Assembly (NCBI RefSeq): GCF_000213175.1
Contig: NW_009799103.1
Location: 931,394 to 995,393, forward strand
Source of the DNA: Neurospora tetrasperma FGSC 2508
Lineage: Eukaryota; Ascomycota; Sordariomycetes; Sordariales; Sordariaceae
DNA length: 64,000 nucleotides
Reading direction: 5' to 3'
Position 1 is the stretch's first letter, and the number at the start of each line of letters is the position of its first letter. Of this stretch, positions 1-10,384 are shown one piece after another. The notes beneath the pieces are model-generated. The model saw only the letters and a program-made list of their open reading frames with translations, had not been told where the DNA came from and did not search any database. Both the position numbers and the translations under genes were made by a program.

Positions 1-2428
1 GGGGGGGTCCCGTGGCTACGCGTGAAATAAGAGAAAGGAATGAAAATAAATTGGGAGCCATCTGAGAGTTGATTTTACTGGGTGGGACCGAAGTGTACAA
101 CATCACGACCGTGTTCCTGGATGATGATCAGGCTTGTGATGGCCTTTTACCCGCAAAATGGGTTCACGAAGAACAGGGATGCCGGTTCCCAAATCTGAGG
201 GACAAAATCGCTCGTCGTCTGTGCCTGTCTTTGCGGCTGTGGGGGGCGCCGAGGTGAGGTTATCGCTGTCGGTCGGACGATGAAGCATCAGTCGGTCCAC
301 ATGACTCGTGACCAGCTGCTGGGAATTGTCTAGACGAGTGAAGAAGAAATTGGGCACTCGTCCAGCATCTTCTACATTTCGCTTAACTTCTGCTTCTTGC
401 AGCTTTTTGAGACATGGCTCGATCCAATGGCATGTTACAATGGAAGGAATCAGCCTTTCTTTTTTTTTGTTCTCGGAGGGCGCCACTGCCCAAGTCACCT
501 AACCCGATGCCGGCCGGGCGCCGTTAGAACCCGTTCGTCGTCGCCGTTAAAATGACGCAGATGTCTGACCCACAAGGACTTGGCTCGCTGGAAAGCGCCG
601 GGGGCTGCCCCGGCACGCCTGTCTCTTCTAGCGGCTTGGCGAAGTCGTGATGTCCCGCTTTCACCCCGCACTGAGGCTTCAACCCCACTATTAGGGCCTA
701 GCTCGTAATAGCGGATGAGACCCGAAGACGACAACCTCAACGGTCAGATGATGGGACTTCTGTGGAAACCGTACCTAGCATCAATTAAACTCGCCATGTT
801 CGTATTCTCGCCTGGAGGGCCCGGGCTGGATGGTATCTGGAAGTTGGGCTTAAAAGATGCCCAGCTCGATCGCTCAGCACCTTCCACTTGCTAGTCCTCA
901 GCAGATTCATCGTATGATGCCATTCCAACTTGTATCATTCTTGGTTCATTTCCCGAAGAGCTAGGTACGAGTACCCCGGAAGCGATGGTACGACCATGTC
1001 CCCGTTCCCAGTTCCGAGTTCGCCGTATGGAAGCATGATCTGCACACAACAACAGGGCACTAGGTAAGGGAGCTACAGCTTGTCTGTAGCACTACATCGT
1101 TACAGCGGGCGAAGTGGGTATCAAGTACATCATCATCGTGAAAAGGCGACCAGCTTCCGAGGCCAAAGGATTGGAGATTCTGACCATACAGGATAGGATA
1201 CGAGATACGCCGCCCAGTTTCGACTCAGGACAACCACACCCCCCTAATCAGCCTCACCGGCCGCCCCGATATACCCGGGATCTCAGGTAGACACAGGTTA
1301 GAGCTTGACAACCAGGTGACTTTGTCTGAACCAATAACACTTTATCCGAAACATTGCAAGTGCACTGGCTCTCCTTGATCACCTCAGCCATCACCCGTTT
1401 CCCGGCGTCCAACAGCTTTCCCCCCGCGAGACATGCCTCTTCTACCAAGAAACGATGCCGGATGCTGCGGGTGGCCCGAAAGGAAAACAACGGCTATCAC
1501 GTTGTGATGCGGTGATTGCTTTCCTTCCTTCACCGACCTTTGTGCCCATTATACATCTCATGCAAAGAGCAATTCGTACCGGGACAGCTCTCCTTGGCTT
1601 CCATGCCGTACAACACCGCCCCTCACAGCTTCCAGACACCTTCTCCCAGTGGGGTGGTGGGATGGCGTCGAGATCAGCTGCCACCACGTCTGGGGAAATA
1701 CCAAGTAGAGTGTTACGGACAAGCGTCGACCCTGAACTTCAAAGCGTAACCCCGTTGTACCTCGACAAAGAGCCACAGACTTCACTTGGCAGCAAGCGAT
1801 CGGCAGCCGTCCAGGCAATTTCAGATTGTAACATTGGCAGTCATCACAGGTGGCAATTGCCCTCGGACAAGGGAGGTAAACTTTTGCGAGGTAACTCTCC
1901 GAAATCACACTTACACTTGTGTGGCCGGTGTCATTGAAATAAGTAGGAAACTGAAACTGTCACACCGTAAATGTGAAAGAGGGATTTGGTAAGACATCGA
2001 AGGAGTTGAAGGAGGAGACAACAGAAAGACCCGACAGCCTCATATGCCCGTGCCCGTACCGCTGTCACCGGGGGTCTAGAGGTAGAGGTCCAAAAAGAGG
2101 GAACCCCGCCTTGATCATTGAACGAGAGTCGGAAACTGACAAGGATCAACCAAACAATGCAGATGGCCAGACGGGAAAGAAGGAGGGAATCCCGGGGGTT
2201 TAGCCAAACGAGAGCGACAAAGGTGGTGGATGGCAACCCATACAATGCACTACCCGCACGTGTTGCGTCACCACCTCACCTTCCACCTTCCGTGTCCCAG
2301 GTCGTGCCCGCCAAGAGACTTCCCAATACTTAATCAAAAAGTGGAAGTAACACTGCAGAACCTGCACACCACCCACCCAAGGCCACTACTTACCGTGCAG
2401 TGCAACGTGAAGCCATCAATTGGATGCA
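1..2428. other. Intergenic region and upstream region of trehalose synthase
   Basis: I see no convincing gene here. The open frames on both strands are short, lack plausible splice partners and encode low-complexity sequence. The stretch nearest 2429 is presumably the promoter and 5' leader of the trehalose synthase gene. An out-of-frame ATG at 2424 lies just before the chosen start. Confidence 0.5.
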
Positions 2429-5209
2429 ATGGTTGATAGGGAACCCAAGCAGGCCGTGACCGACGAGTCCGCGAGCGCCGGCATCGCCTTCAAAAATCCA
2501 TTCGCAGACACCACCCCACACCACCCGGCCTCGAATGACAACGACTCGTCCCGCTCCGACACAAAAAGCCCTACAAGTCCGTTGAATGATACTTCCGGGC
2601 CCTACAGCTCGCGTCGGATTACCCCTTCGCTTGGCGTCCAGCAGCTTCTCAGTAATCTTCAGCCCAGAGATCCATTGGCCGACCAGACGCCTGCCCCCAC
2701 CAGCGACACTGTTGCGTATAATTCCAGACCTTCCCTTCCTCATCAGCTCCAGAAGCAACAACACCTCGACCACCTCCAGGCCAACACCGGCCACTACACG
2801 TCTCCTAGCGGCGACAACACCCAGACCTACGATACCCGGTCGGCTGCCCCCCATCACCACAGCATCAAGCCCATCGCAACCGCAGTCATGGCGTTCGAAA
2901 AGGCCCGCAAGTTCTCCACGGGCACTTCGGTGCACCGTAAGCGCCAGATGAGCACTTTGGTGGAGAAGGAGGGTCACTTTGGTCCTGCTCTAACTGTGAG
3001 TACCTTGCCCACCACGGCTTGCTTGACTGCGTCGACGTTTCATGCTAACATCGGATGTCCCATAGACGCTCTATCTTGGTATCTCTGCCGTGTTTGCTGA
3101 TGACCATACGGCCGTTGTGGCCTTGGCCATTCATGACACAGTCTACCTGGTTGACTTCTCAGTCAAGCACATTGAGCTCGATGACGCCCTGAAAATGGGC
3201 GAGGACCTCATCGCAGAATATGTCATCTCCGAAGTGCAAAAGTATGAGCACGAGAACTTTTCCAAGTTCGTCGGTGCTGGTCTCCCCACGACACTCAAGT
3301 ACATGAGCCCAACTCTCTGTTCGCGGCTCTGGCTCGAGGTGGATATTGTGCCCATCGTTATGCGCCCAGATGATGAGCACAAGGAAGCGACCTTCTGGGA
3401 TGTCAAGCGAGTCGATGAACAAGCCGATTCCATGGCCCGAAAGTGCATCATGTAAGGGCCCCCCCTTCTCTTGTCAGCTACACCCCGAAGAGCATACTGA
3501 CAGCTTGTTAGGCACTTTGGCCCTTCCCTCGTTCCACTCCTCCAGGTCGGATTCCGAGGCATTGTCCAAACCGATGCTGGATTCCGCGCCCACCTTACCA
3601 CCGTCCAGAACCACAAAGACACATGCGGTCCGGCAACGTGGGAAACCACTCTGACATTTGCCAAGAAGCTTCGTGCCAACAAGCTCAAGATGGCCTTCTT
3701 CAGCTCAACACCCCAAGGCGGTGGTGTTGCACTTATGCGGCACGCTCTTGTACGCTTTGCTCGTCTTTTGGGTGTCGACCTCACCTGGTACGGTAAGTAA
3801 AGCAGTTTGCTGTCCGGAACGCTAGACGGTCAACTAACACTGTTTCAGTGCCAAAACCACGACCCGGTGTCTTTCGCATCACCAAAAACATCCACAACAT
3901 CCTGCAGGGTGTCAGCCATCCCGATCAGCGCGTATCTGCCGAAGAGAAGCAGGCCATCATTGATTGGATTAACGAGAATGCCAGTCGATACTGGTTCTCC
4001 GAGGGCGGACCTTTGCGTGCACCCGAGGAAGGCGGTGCTGATATTGTCGTGATTGATGACCCTCAAATGCCCGGCTTGATCCCCCTGATCAAAAAGTATA
4101 CCCCTAACCGCCCCGTTCTCTACCGCTCGCACATCCAGATTCGCAGCGACCTCGTCGCCAAGGCCGGTTCGCCTCAAGCCGACATCTGGGATTTCCTGTG
4201 GGGCAACATCCAGGGCGCCGACATGTTTATCAGCCACCCTATTCCCAGTTTCGTCCCTCACAACGTCCCGCGCGAGAAGGTCGTCTACTTGCCAGCCACC
4301 ACCGACTGGCTTGACGGCTTAAACAAGCACCTCAACCACTGGGACTCGGGTTATTACGGTAATCTGTACAACAACGCCTGCCACTCGCAGCGCATGACGG
4401 AGCTCAACTGGCCCGCCCGCAAGTACATCATCCAGGTGGCCCGCTTCGACCCATCCAAGGGCATCCCCACCGTTATCGACTCGTATGCTGAGTTCCGTCG
4501 CCGCTGCGACAAAGCCGGCATCACTGACGTGCCGCAGCTCGTTGTGTGCGGCAATGGTTCCGTCGATGACCCCGACGCCTCCCTCATCTACGATCAGACC
4601 ATGGCCCAGCTTGAGACATATTACCCCGACCTGATTCGGGACGTCAGCGTCATGCGTCTGGAGCCCAACGACCAGGTCATCAACACCTTGCTCTCCAATG
4701 CCCACGTCGCGTTGCAGCTTTCCACCCGTGAAGGCTTCGAGGTAAAGGTTTCCGAGGCCTTGCACGCCGGCAGACCCGTCATCGTCACCAACGTTGGCGG
4801 TATCCCGCTACAGGTCAAGGACAAGGTCAATGGTTTCCTTGTCGCCCCTGGTGACTGGCGTGCCGTGGCTGGTCATCTGATGGAGCTGTTCACCGATAAT
4901 GAGCTTTGGAAGAGAATGCACCATGCGGCACGGACGGGCGTGTCTGATGAGGTCGGCACTGTCGGTAACGCGCTTGCCTGGTTCTACTTGGCTGCCAAGT
5001 GGACCGAAGTCGGCGTAGAGACGAGTGGCAAGGGTGGATTGAAGGGCAATGAGCAGTGGGTGAACGACATGGCGAGGACGGAGGCCGGATACTTGTACAC
5101 CCAAGAGGAAAACCGGTTGCCGAGACACTTTACGCAGAGGAAGCCGGAGTCCGAGTCGGAGTCTAAGGACTTGCCAATTCATGAGAAGAAAGCAGAGGTT
5201 ACTGCTTGA
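2429..5209 (+). CDS. ccg-9: Trehalose synthase / trehalose phosphorylase (GT4 family), CCG-9-like
   Basis: Exons 2429-2995, 3066-3451, 3512-3792 and 3849-5209 join in frame to about 864 residues; the three introns are 56-70 nt with GT..AG ends (GTGAGT, GTAAGG, GTAAGT donors). The product resembles the fungal retaining glycosyltransferase family 4 enzymes called trehalose synthase or phosphorylase, which interconvert trehalose plus phosphate with glucose 1-phosphate and glucose in the cytosol. The first ~170 residues are a Ser/Pro/His-rich, probably disordered leader. The C-terminal half carries the GT4 E-x7-E signature REGFEVKVSE near residues 704-713, followed by GRPVIVTNVGG, and a GPATWE segment is seen in the N-lobe. 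The in-frame ATG at 2429 was chosen over the out-of-frame ATG at 2424. In Neurospora this gene is clock-controlled gene 9; the symbol rests on my recognition of the protein, not on a search. Confidence 0.88.
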
Positions 5210-5828
5210 TTATATGTTGATTGACGGATTGCGTGTTTTTGGTCGAGTTAGTTTGTTAGTTCAAGATATGAGGTCATCCTGAATATATCTTTCTAGCTGC
5301 CTTTGCAAGGAGAGAAGAGAAAATAAAGCGTCTTCTGTCACGGTAGATGCTCATCGTGTAGCATCTTCATAGTGACCAGTGAAAATTCATCACTCTCATG
5401 CAGTCACTGCGCGTCTGTCGGTCGGCTAAAATTATGTGAGAAGCACATTTCAACCACAGCTGCAGGCGTCGAAGATCACTGAACTACATACCTGTGTCTA
5501 GACAGTGCAGCTTCAGCCTCTGCCGGGGTAGCTTGCCACGATCCATCATGCCAAACCAAGATGTCTCGGACGGGAACGATCAAGGTATACGTCGGTATGA
5601 TGGAGGATGTTCGCACGCCCACTCCGAAGCTATTAAGGATGAGTTTAAGTGATTGAATCTGAAAAAATTCTTCTGGTCATCGCCTTGTTTTCCTACCGCT
5701 CTCGTGTTTCAATCCCGACTAGAAAGTAGTAGTCGCGTTGCCAGACAAGAGGTTGTGCCAAACATTGATTTGAACAACGAGGTGACGCGAAAACACGTGC
5801 TGCTGGTGCCTGTCACACAAACCCACCT
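5210..5828. other. 3' region of trehalose synthase and gene-free spacer
   Basis: No gene is seen. A 118-codon open frame starting at 5653 runs into the inverted-repeat element and is not considered coding. Confidence 0.5.
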
Positions 5829-5910
5829 TTCCCACACTCAAACGCCTGTGCAGTCTTGGCGGATGTATGCGTGTGCACACACACACGACTTTTTAGCAAA
5901 ACGGACCATC
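5829..5910 (+). repeat. Left terminal inverted repeat
   Basis: This 82-bp arm begins TTCCCACACTCAAACG and ends ACGGACCATC. It pairs with 6057-6138 with three mismatches. Confidence 0.85.
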
Positions 5911-6056
5911 AATGAGATTTTATTTGCTTATATTTCTACTAAACGAAGAGATAAAAGAAAACCGACTCAAGATTCTAAATCAGCGTACTTGAGACTACCA
6001 AGAGAATAGTCTCTTATATAGGATAATTAAATTCCTTTATCTTCGTCTTTCGTTTC

Positions 6057-6138
6057 GATGGTCCGTTTTGCCAAAAAGTCGCGTGTGTGTGCACACGCAC
6101 ACATCCGCCAAGACTGCACAGGCGTTTGAGTGTGGGAA
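6057..6138 (-). repeat. Right terminal inverted repeat
   Basis: This 82-bp arm is the reverse complement of 5829-5910. It ends 173 bp before the thymidylate synthase ATG. Confidence 0.85.
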
Positions 6139-6188
6139 CTATAGTGGGGGTGGGGTAATCTCAGCGACTAAATTGAGTCGCGCTTTAA

Positions 6189-6194
6189 ACGCGT
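6189..6194. promoter_or_regulatory. ACGCGT box (MluI cell-cycle box) upstream of thymidylate synthase
   Basis: The palindrome ACGCGT lies about 120 bp before the ATG at 6312, with further CGCG cores nearby (TCGCGC just before it, TCGCGA at about 6293). In yeasts ACGCGT is the site of the MBF (Mbp1-Swi6) factor that drives S-phase genes including thymidylate synthase. Its function here is inferred from that precedent. Confidence 0.5.
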
Positions 6195-6311
6195 CTCCCG
6201 AAAAGTTCCCAATATCCAGGGCAGGAAGAATTGGCATCGTCGCAACTTATCTACGAATCCGAAAAAAAGTAGCTAAATTATTTCGACACTCTCGCGACTT
6301 TATATACAACA

Positions 6312-7508
6312 ATGACAGTCACCACATCCGAACCTGTTGCACCAGTGCAATCGCAGTCGTCGTCGCAGCCCTCCTCTCGCACCAACCCAACAACAAGGCG
6401 TCACGAAGAATACCAATACCTCGATCTCGTCCGCCAAATTCTGGACGAAGGTGAACTCCGTGAAGACCGGTACGCTCAGTCTCCCCTCCAATCATCTCTC
6501 CAACCTAATTCATCTTATCCTCGCATTTCCATTCCCAGCTGACCACCTCCCACCTCTTCTCATTGCAGAACAGGAACAGGCACCTACTCCATCTTCGCCC
6601 CGACCCCTCTAAACTTCGCCCTTTCCCGACCCTCCTCATCCTCCTCGGGGTCCTCCTCCGATCCGTCATCGCCAGACTACACCTACACCCCCATCCTCCC
6701 GCTCCTTACCACAAAGCGAGTCTTCACCAAAGCCGTCCTCCTCGAGCTCCTCTGGTTCATCTCCGCCTCGACCTCCTCCACCACGCTTTCCGCCCAGGGA
6801 GTCAAAATCTGGGACGGCAATGGTTCCCGCGCCTTTCTCGACATGCTCGGTCTTTCCCACCGCAAAGAAGGTGACCTAGGTCCCGTATACGGTTTCCAAT
6901 GGCGACACTTTGGCGCCGAATACGTCGATTGCGAGACCGATTACACCGGGCAGGGCGTGGACCAACTCCAGCGCATCATCGACACTCTCCGCAACAACCC
7001 GTACGATCGCAGACTGATTCTGAGTGCCTGGAACCCCAAGGACATGAGCCAGATGGTGCTGCCGCCTTGTCACATGTTTGCGCAGTTTTATGTGTCGTAC
7101 CCGGGGTCGAGGACACGGGGTGGTGCACAGGCACAGGATAAGGAGGGGGAACTAAACACACCAAAAGAGAAGCCAAGGGGCCACTTGCACTGCCAATTGT
7201 ATCAAAGGTCGTGCGACATGGGACTGGGTGTGCCCTTTAACATTGCCAGCTACGCGCTGCTGACGCACATGCTCGCGCACGTGTGTGACTTGGTGCCGGG
7301 GAGCTTGACCCATGTGATGGGCGATGCGCATGTCTATCTTAACCATGTAGACGCGCTCAAGACGCAGCTGGAGCGTGAGCCGAGGGAGTTCCCGACGCTC
7401 GAGATCCAGAGGGAGAAGGGAGGTAGTATCGATGGGTGGAAGGCCGAGGATTTTGTTATAAAGGGGTACGAGCCACACAAGACGATTGCTATGGAAATGT
7501 CTGTGTAG
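6312..7508 (+). CDS. Thymidylate synthase
   Basis: Exons 6312-6469 and 6569-7508 join in frame (intron 6470-6568, GTACGC donor, TTGCAG acceptor) to about 365 residues. The enzyme makes dTMP from dUMP using methylene-tetrahydrofolate. The catalytic cysteine sits in VLPPCHMF near residue 220. Other family hallmarks are [45 protein letters not shown] and the dUMP-binding GDAHVYLNH. Two insertions lengthen it against bacterial enzymes: a Ser-rich stretch after the start of the domain, and about 25 polar residues following the active site (QFYV to [11 protein letters not shown]), as often seen in fungal forms. The intron falls after the Arg of LREDR and before the TGTGTYSIF loop. An inverted-repeat element lies just upstream and an ACGCGT box is in the promoter, fitting S-phase expression. 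Confidence 0.95.
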
Positions 7509-8803
7509 GTCAATAATTGTCGACTACGATTATCACTGATATCCTGAATTCGTTCTTTCTATCTGTTTACGACTTTGGTTTCTCATTGCTTAGGTATGGT
7601 GCGTCTGTGTTAATAGTAAACACGCCGGGACCGACTACCTGCAATGGATAAGCAGCATGTTAATCATCAAGGCTCTGTTTGTTCTGCCTATAACAAAAAT
7701 CGCTGCTACCCCGTATCCTCATTAAACCCCTCCCATTGGCACTCATCTTCGCACGAGGTTCGTTTTCATCACTCCGAGGCTTGTCCTTCCGTCATTTCCA
7801 TTGTCAGAGCTACCTCATCGGCAACAGGACTTTCTTCTTCAACGTCTGAGGAGCCATAGATAGTGACCACGGAACTCGTTCTTTGAACGTTGGGGTTCAA
7901 ACTATAAGTGACACGCTCCCACCCTTCCGCCGGTTTCACCATTCAGGCCACCACCACTATTCTACTTCCCGAGGGAGGTTCTTACGTTGTCCATAGTATC
8001 ATCCTGCGCAATATGGGGACAGTATAACGTTAGAATTCAGAAGCTTATTGCGGGCGGCCATGACACGTAGAAAAGTAACTCTATCAAGTATTTCTCAACC
8101 TTCAAACCTCGAACAACAACCTGCAGACCACGAAGAAGAATCTCTTTTGAAGATATCTTATACTATAGTAAAGGATACCCCTGAAGCCCATCATCTCCGT
8201 TTCAAGACGTGATGATGTCAAAGAGAGAACGATTGGAAAAATAAAAGAAAAAAAACATACAACACCAGGGATTCGCTGGTCGTCACCGACCCAACTACTA
8301 GTCTGACCCTCACTGGCTTATCTATGGGAGAGCGGACGGGATCCCGAGTTTTCCAGTGGGTATGGTCGTATGTACTAATTTATTTCCAAAGTCTTGAATA
8401 TAATCGAGGAATCAGTCTGGTGCAAGTTCTAAAACTGATAACCAAAGTTATAGATTTCACTTCACTTGCAGGTTTACGTGCTTTAGTAGGGTTGATTTAT
8501 AGACAGTATATGAAATTGTTAAGCAATTCACTTTATCTCTTTACCACTATAGCTAAAAAGTTTGGGGTCTATCAATTCTCTGGCACAAGGCAAACCATAT
8601 TATGATTCTTCCGATCTTTAAGTTTCGGCAGAAAATTTCCTATAACACAAAAACGCATCAAGCATTACCGATCTGCCTGTCCCACAGACAGATCCGGGGT
8701 AATGAGGAAGGACTGGAGAACCCTTCTTATGTGAGGTCGAAGTGATGGCTCTGAGATGGCCCAGCAAACGCCACCATTCCCTCCGCTATCGATATCGCCC
8801 CTA
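7509..8803. other. Gene-free, comparatively AT-rich spacer
   Basis: No convincing gene is present. The 93-codon open frame at 8324-8605 matches nothing I recognise and has no splice context. A 42-nt imperfect hairpin lies at 8663-8704. Confidence 0.5.
8663..8704. repeat. Imperfect hairpin
   Basis: CATTACCGATCTGCCTGT is followed by a 3-nt loop and by its near reverse complement ending GGGGTAATG. About 17 base pairs form with one mismatch and a short bulge. Function is unknown. Confidence 0.6.
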
Positions 8804-9248
8804 TCATACCGTATCATACAACTCAACCAACGTCTGTTCTGTCCTGTGATGGAGGTGAAGGAGGTGGAGGATTCTCAGGATGAGATACAATACTGTCCTG
8901 TTGGCCGACTGGCCAAAGCTCTGAAAGCGGATGCCCTTGCCCCTGAAAGATTGTGGCACAAGATTATCGTCATGGTCTTCTTCAAACGGAGCGATGATAT
9001 GTTCGAAAATTTGGTAGAGTATCTCTCGGGGGAAAACCATGGCGGGAAAGTTTTTGCCGACGCTTAGTTCGTACGAAGGCGAAGCGGCAGATGAGCGGTG
9101 GAAAAAATCGCTGGACTTGCAGGGGATAGGCCGATTTAAACCTCAATGACTCTGGGTTATCGTCATTGAATGAGTTCCAGTCTTTCCTGGGAGACAGGTT
9201 GAAGGAACCGAAGCCCCCAGTGAAACGGTTGTTGTTCGTTGAATCCAT
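8804..9248 (-). pseudogene. Truncated 2EXR/F-box-like protein fragment
   Basis: Reading the minus strand, an ATG at 9248 opens a frame beginning MDSTNNNRF and containing SPRKDWNSFNDDNPE. A second frame from ATG 9040 begins MVFPREILYQIFEHIIAPFE, which resembles the opening of fungal 2EXR and F-box-like proteins (FPxEIRxxIW-type start). The two segments lie in different frames and the second ends at 8804 without the remainder of such a domain. I therefore read this as the 5' part of a duplicated gene that has lost its rest. The assignment to 2EXR is by resemblance only. Confidence 0.35.
9067..9208. repeat. Direct repeat, copy 1 (of 9309-9470)
   Basis: The segment begins GTTCGTACGAAGGCGAAG and ends in GGGAGACAGGTTGAAGGAACCGAAG-type sequence. 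It matches 9309-9470 with scattered substitutions and an insertion of about 20 bp in copy 2. The start-to-start period is 242 bp. On the minus strand both copies encode SPRKDWNSFNDDNPE. Confidence 0.75.
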
Positions 9249-9308
9249 GATGTTTGCTTTTGGACACAAGGCCAATGGATGGTTCGCTGTGGAAAGATCT
9301 GACGTCTG

Positions 9309-9470
9309 GTTCGTACGAAGGCGAAGTGGTAGAGCTTCTACCGACGGCAGATTTGAAGAATTGCCGGACTTGGAGAGGGTAGGCCGGTTCATACCTTGAT
9401 GCCTCTGGGTTATCGTCATTGAAGGAGTTCCAGTCCTTCCTCGGGGACATGTAAAAGGAGCCGAAGTTGT
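9309..9470. repeat. Direct repeat, copy 2
   Basis: This is the second copy of the repeat at 9067-9208. Divergence is high enough to suggest an old duplication. A 242-bp period is not a multiple of three, so the copies cannot lie in one continuous reading frame without indels. Confidence 0.75.
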
Positions 9471-9497
9471 AAGGGTGCAGCGGATGCGAGACCGAAA

Positions 9498-10210
9498 CTA
9501 TCGGAAGTGTTTCTTGACGCTGGTGACAATTATGGCCTGGCTATCGCTGTAGATCAGCGTGGAGTTTCCTAAATGGTGATAGGGTGAAGACTCGTAGATG
9601 ATCTCGGAGCGACCAGTTCTGTTACGAGAGCGGTGCGAGTAGCTCAACTGAACAGCCAGGGTGTCGGTGTATGAGTTGAACAGATAGGTGGGAAGCTCCC
9701 CTTGCAACAAAGGCAGCGGGCTCCCCCAGTATACGAAAGCCAACTCGCGGCTCTCCCTGTTGATTTGGAAGAGTCTTATTCCCTGGTAGTGGTCTCGAGT
9801 CCCCAGAAACAAGCGGTTTCCGGGACCGTTGTAGTTGCTTAGAAACACAAAATTGCTGATCAGACCTCGAGAGAGCCTTGATTCCGCTTTATGGGTTTCC
9901 CAGGAGCATCCGTACTGGAAGATGTCCAAAAGGTGAAATGACAAGATGGAATCGATGGGTGAGAACAAGGCAGCCTAAATTTCGATCTGAAAGCCAGTTT
10001 TGGTCTGCTAACCAAATCGGTGAAGGATGAGACTCCAAAATTGCATTGAAGAAGACGAGCTCGTAGATGGGCCCCTTTCGTCATCCCCCTTCTTTTCCTC
10101 CACGCTATCCCGGGGAACGTTGACCTTGTTGTTGAAATACTCTTCAAGGCAGTCCTCCAATATTCTTGATCGTCGAGCGACCTTAGCAGAACGACACCCA
10201 CAGTCTAGGT
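9498..10210 (-). CDS. 2EXR-like hypothetical protein (possibly broken)
   Basis: A minus-strand open frame from about 9985 down to the stop at 9498 contains FQINRESRELAFVYWGSPL, which resembles the central 'NRESREVAL' core of fungal 2EXR-domain proteins, followed by YLFNSYTDTLAVQLSY where that family has its conserved aromatic/Asp segment. An upstream minus-strand segment (about 10210-10035) encodes CGCRSAKVARRSRILEDC and then reads into a stop. I could not find a donor and acceptor that join it to the downstream frame, so either an exon boundary is missed or the gene is degenerate. It lies next to the duplicated fragments at 8804-9470, which supports a local family. Confidence 0.4.
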
Positions 10211-10384
10211 AAATGCCGCTCTACACAGAGTGGACTGCGTTTGTGAATAACCGCATTCACAATCTTCATGTGGAAATCCACAGTGGGCCATTTGTTCCAT
10301 CGTTAGAATTACAACAGCGAGGTCTTAGTGAGAATGTTGCGCATTGAGACAAGTCCTTGATTGGACTTTGCTTGGAGCTATAGT

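Larger units (their letters stand above)
5829..6138. mobile_element. 310-bp element with 82-bp terminal inverted repeats (MITE-like)
   Basis: The left arm (5829-5910) and right arm (6057-6138) are reverse complements over 82 bp with only three mismatches. They enclose an AT-rich core of 146 bp without coding potential. All three mismatches are G in the right-arm-derived sequence against A in the left arm, and two lie in a TpG to TpA context. That fits repeat-induced point mutation, which acts on duplicated DNA in Neurospora. Size, long inverted repeats and lack of a transposase fit a miniature inverted-repeat transposable element. I could not identify a target-site duplication, so the exact ends and the family are uncertain. 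The arms also contain CA/TG-rich tracts. Confidence 0.7.

Noticed and set aside
1455-1937. 160-codon open frame on the plus strand upstream of trehalose synthase
   Set aside because: Overlaps similar-length frames on the other strand, no motif and no splice context; consistent with chance.
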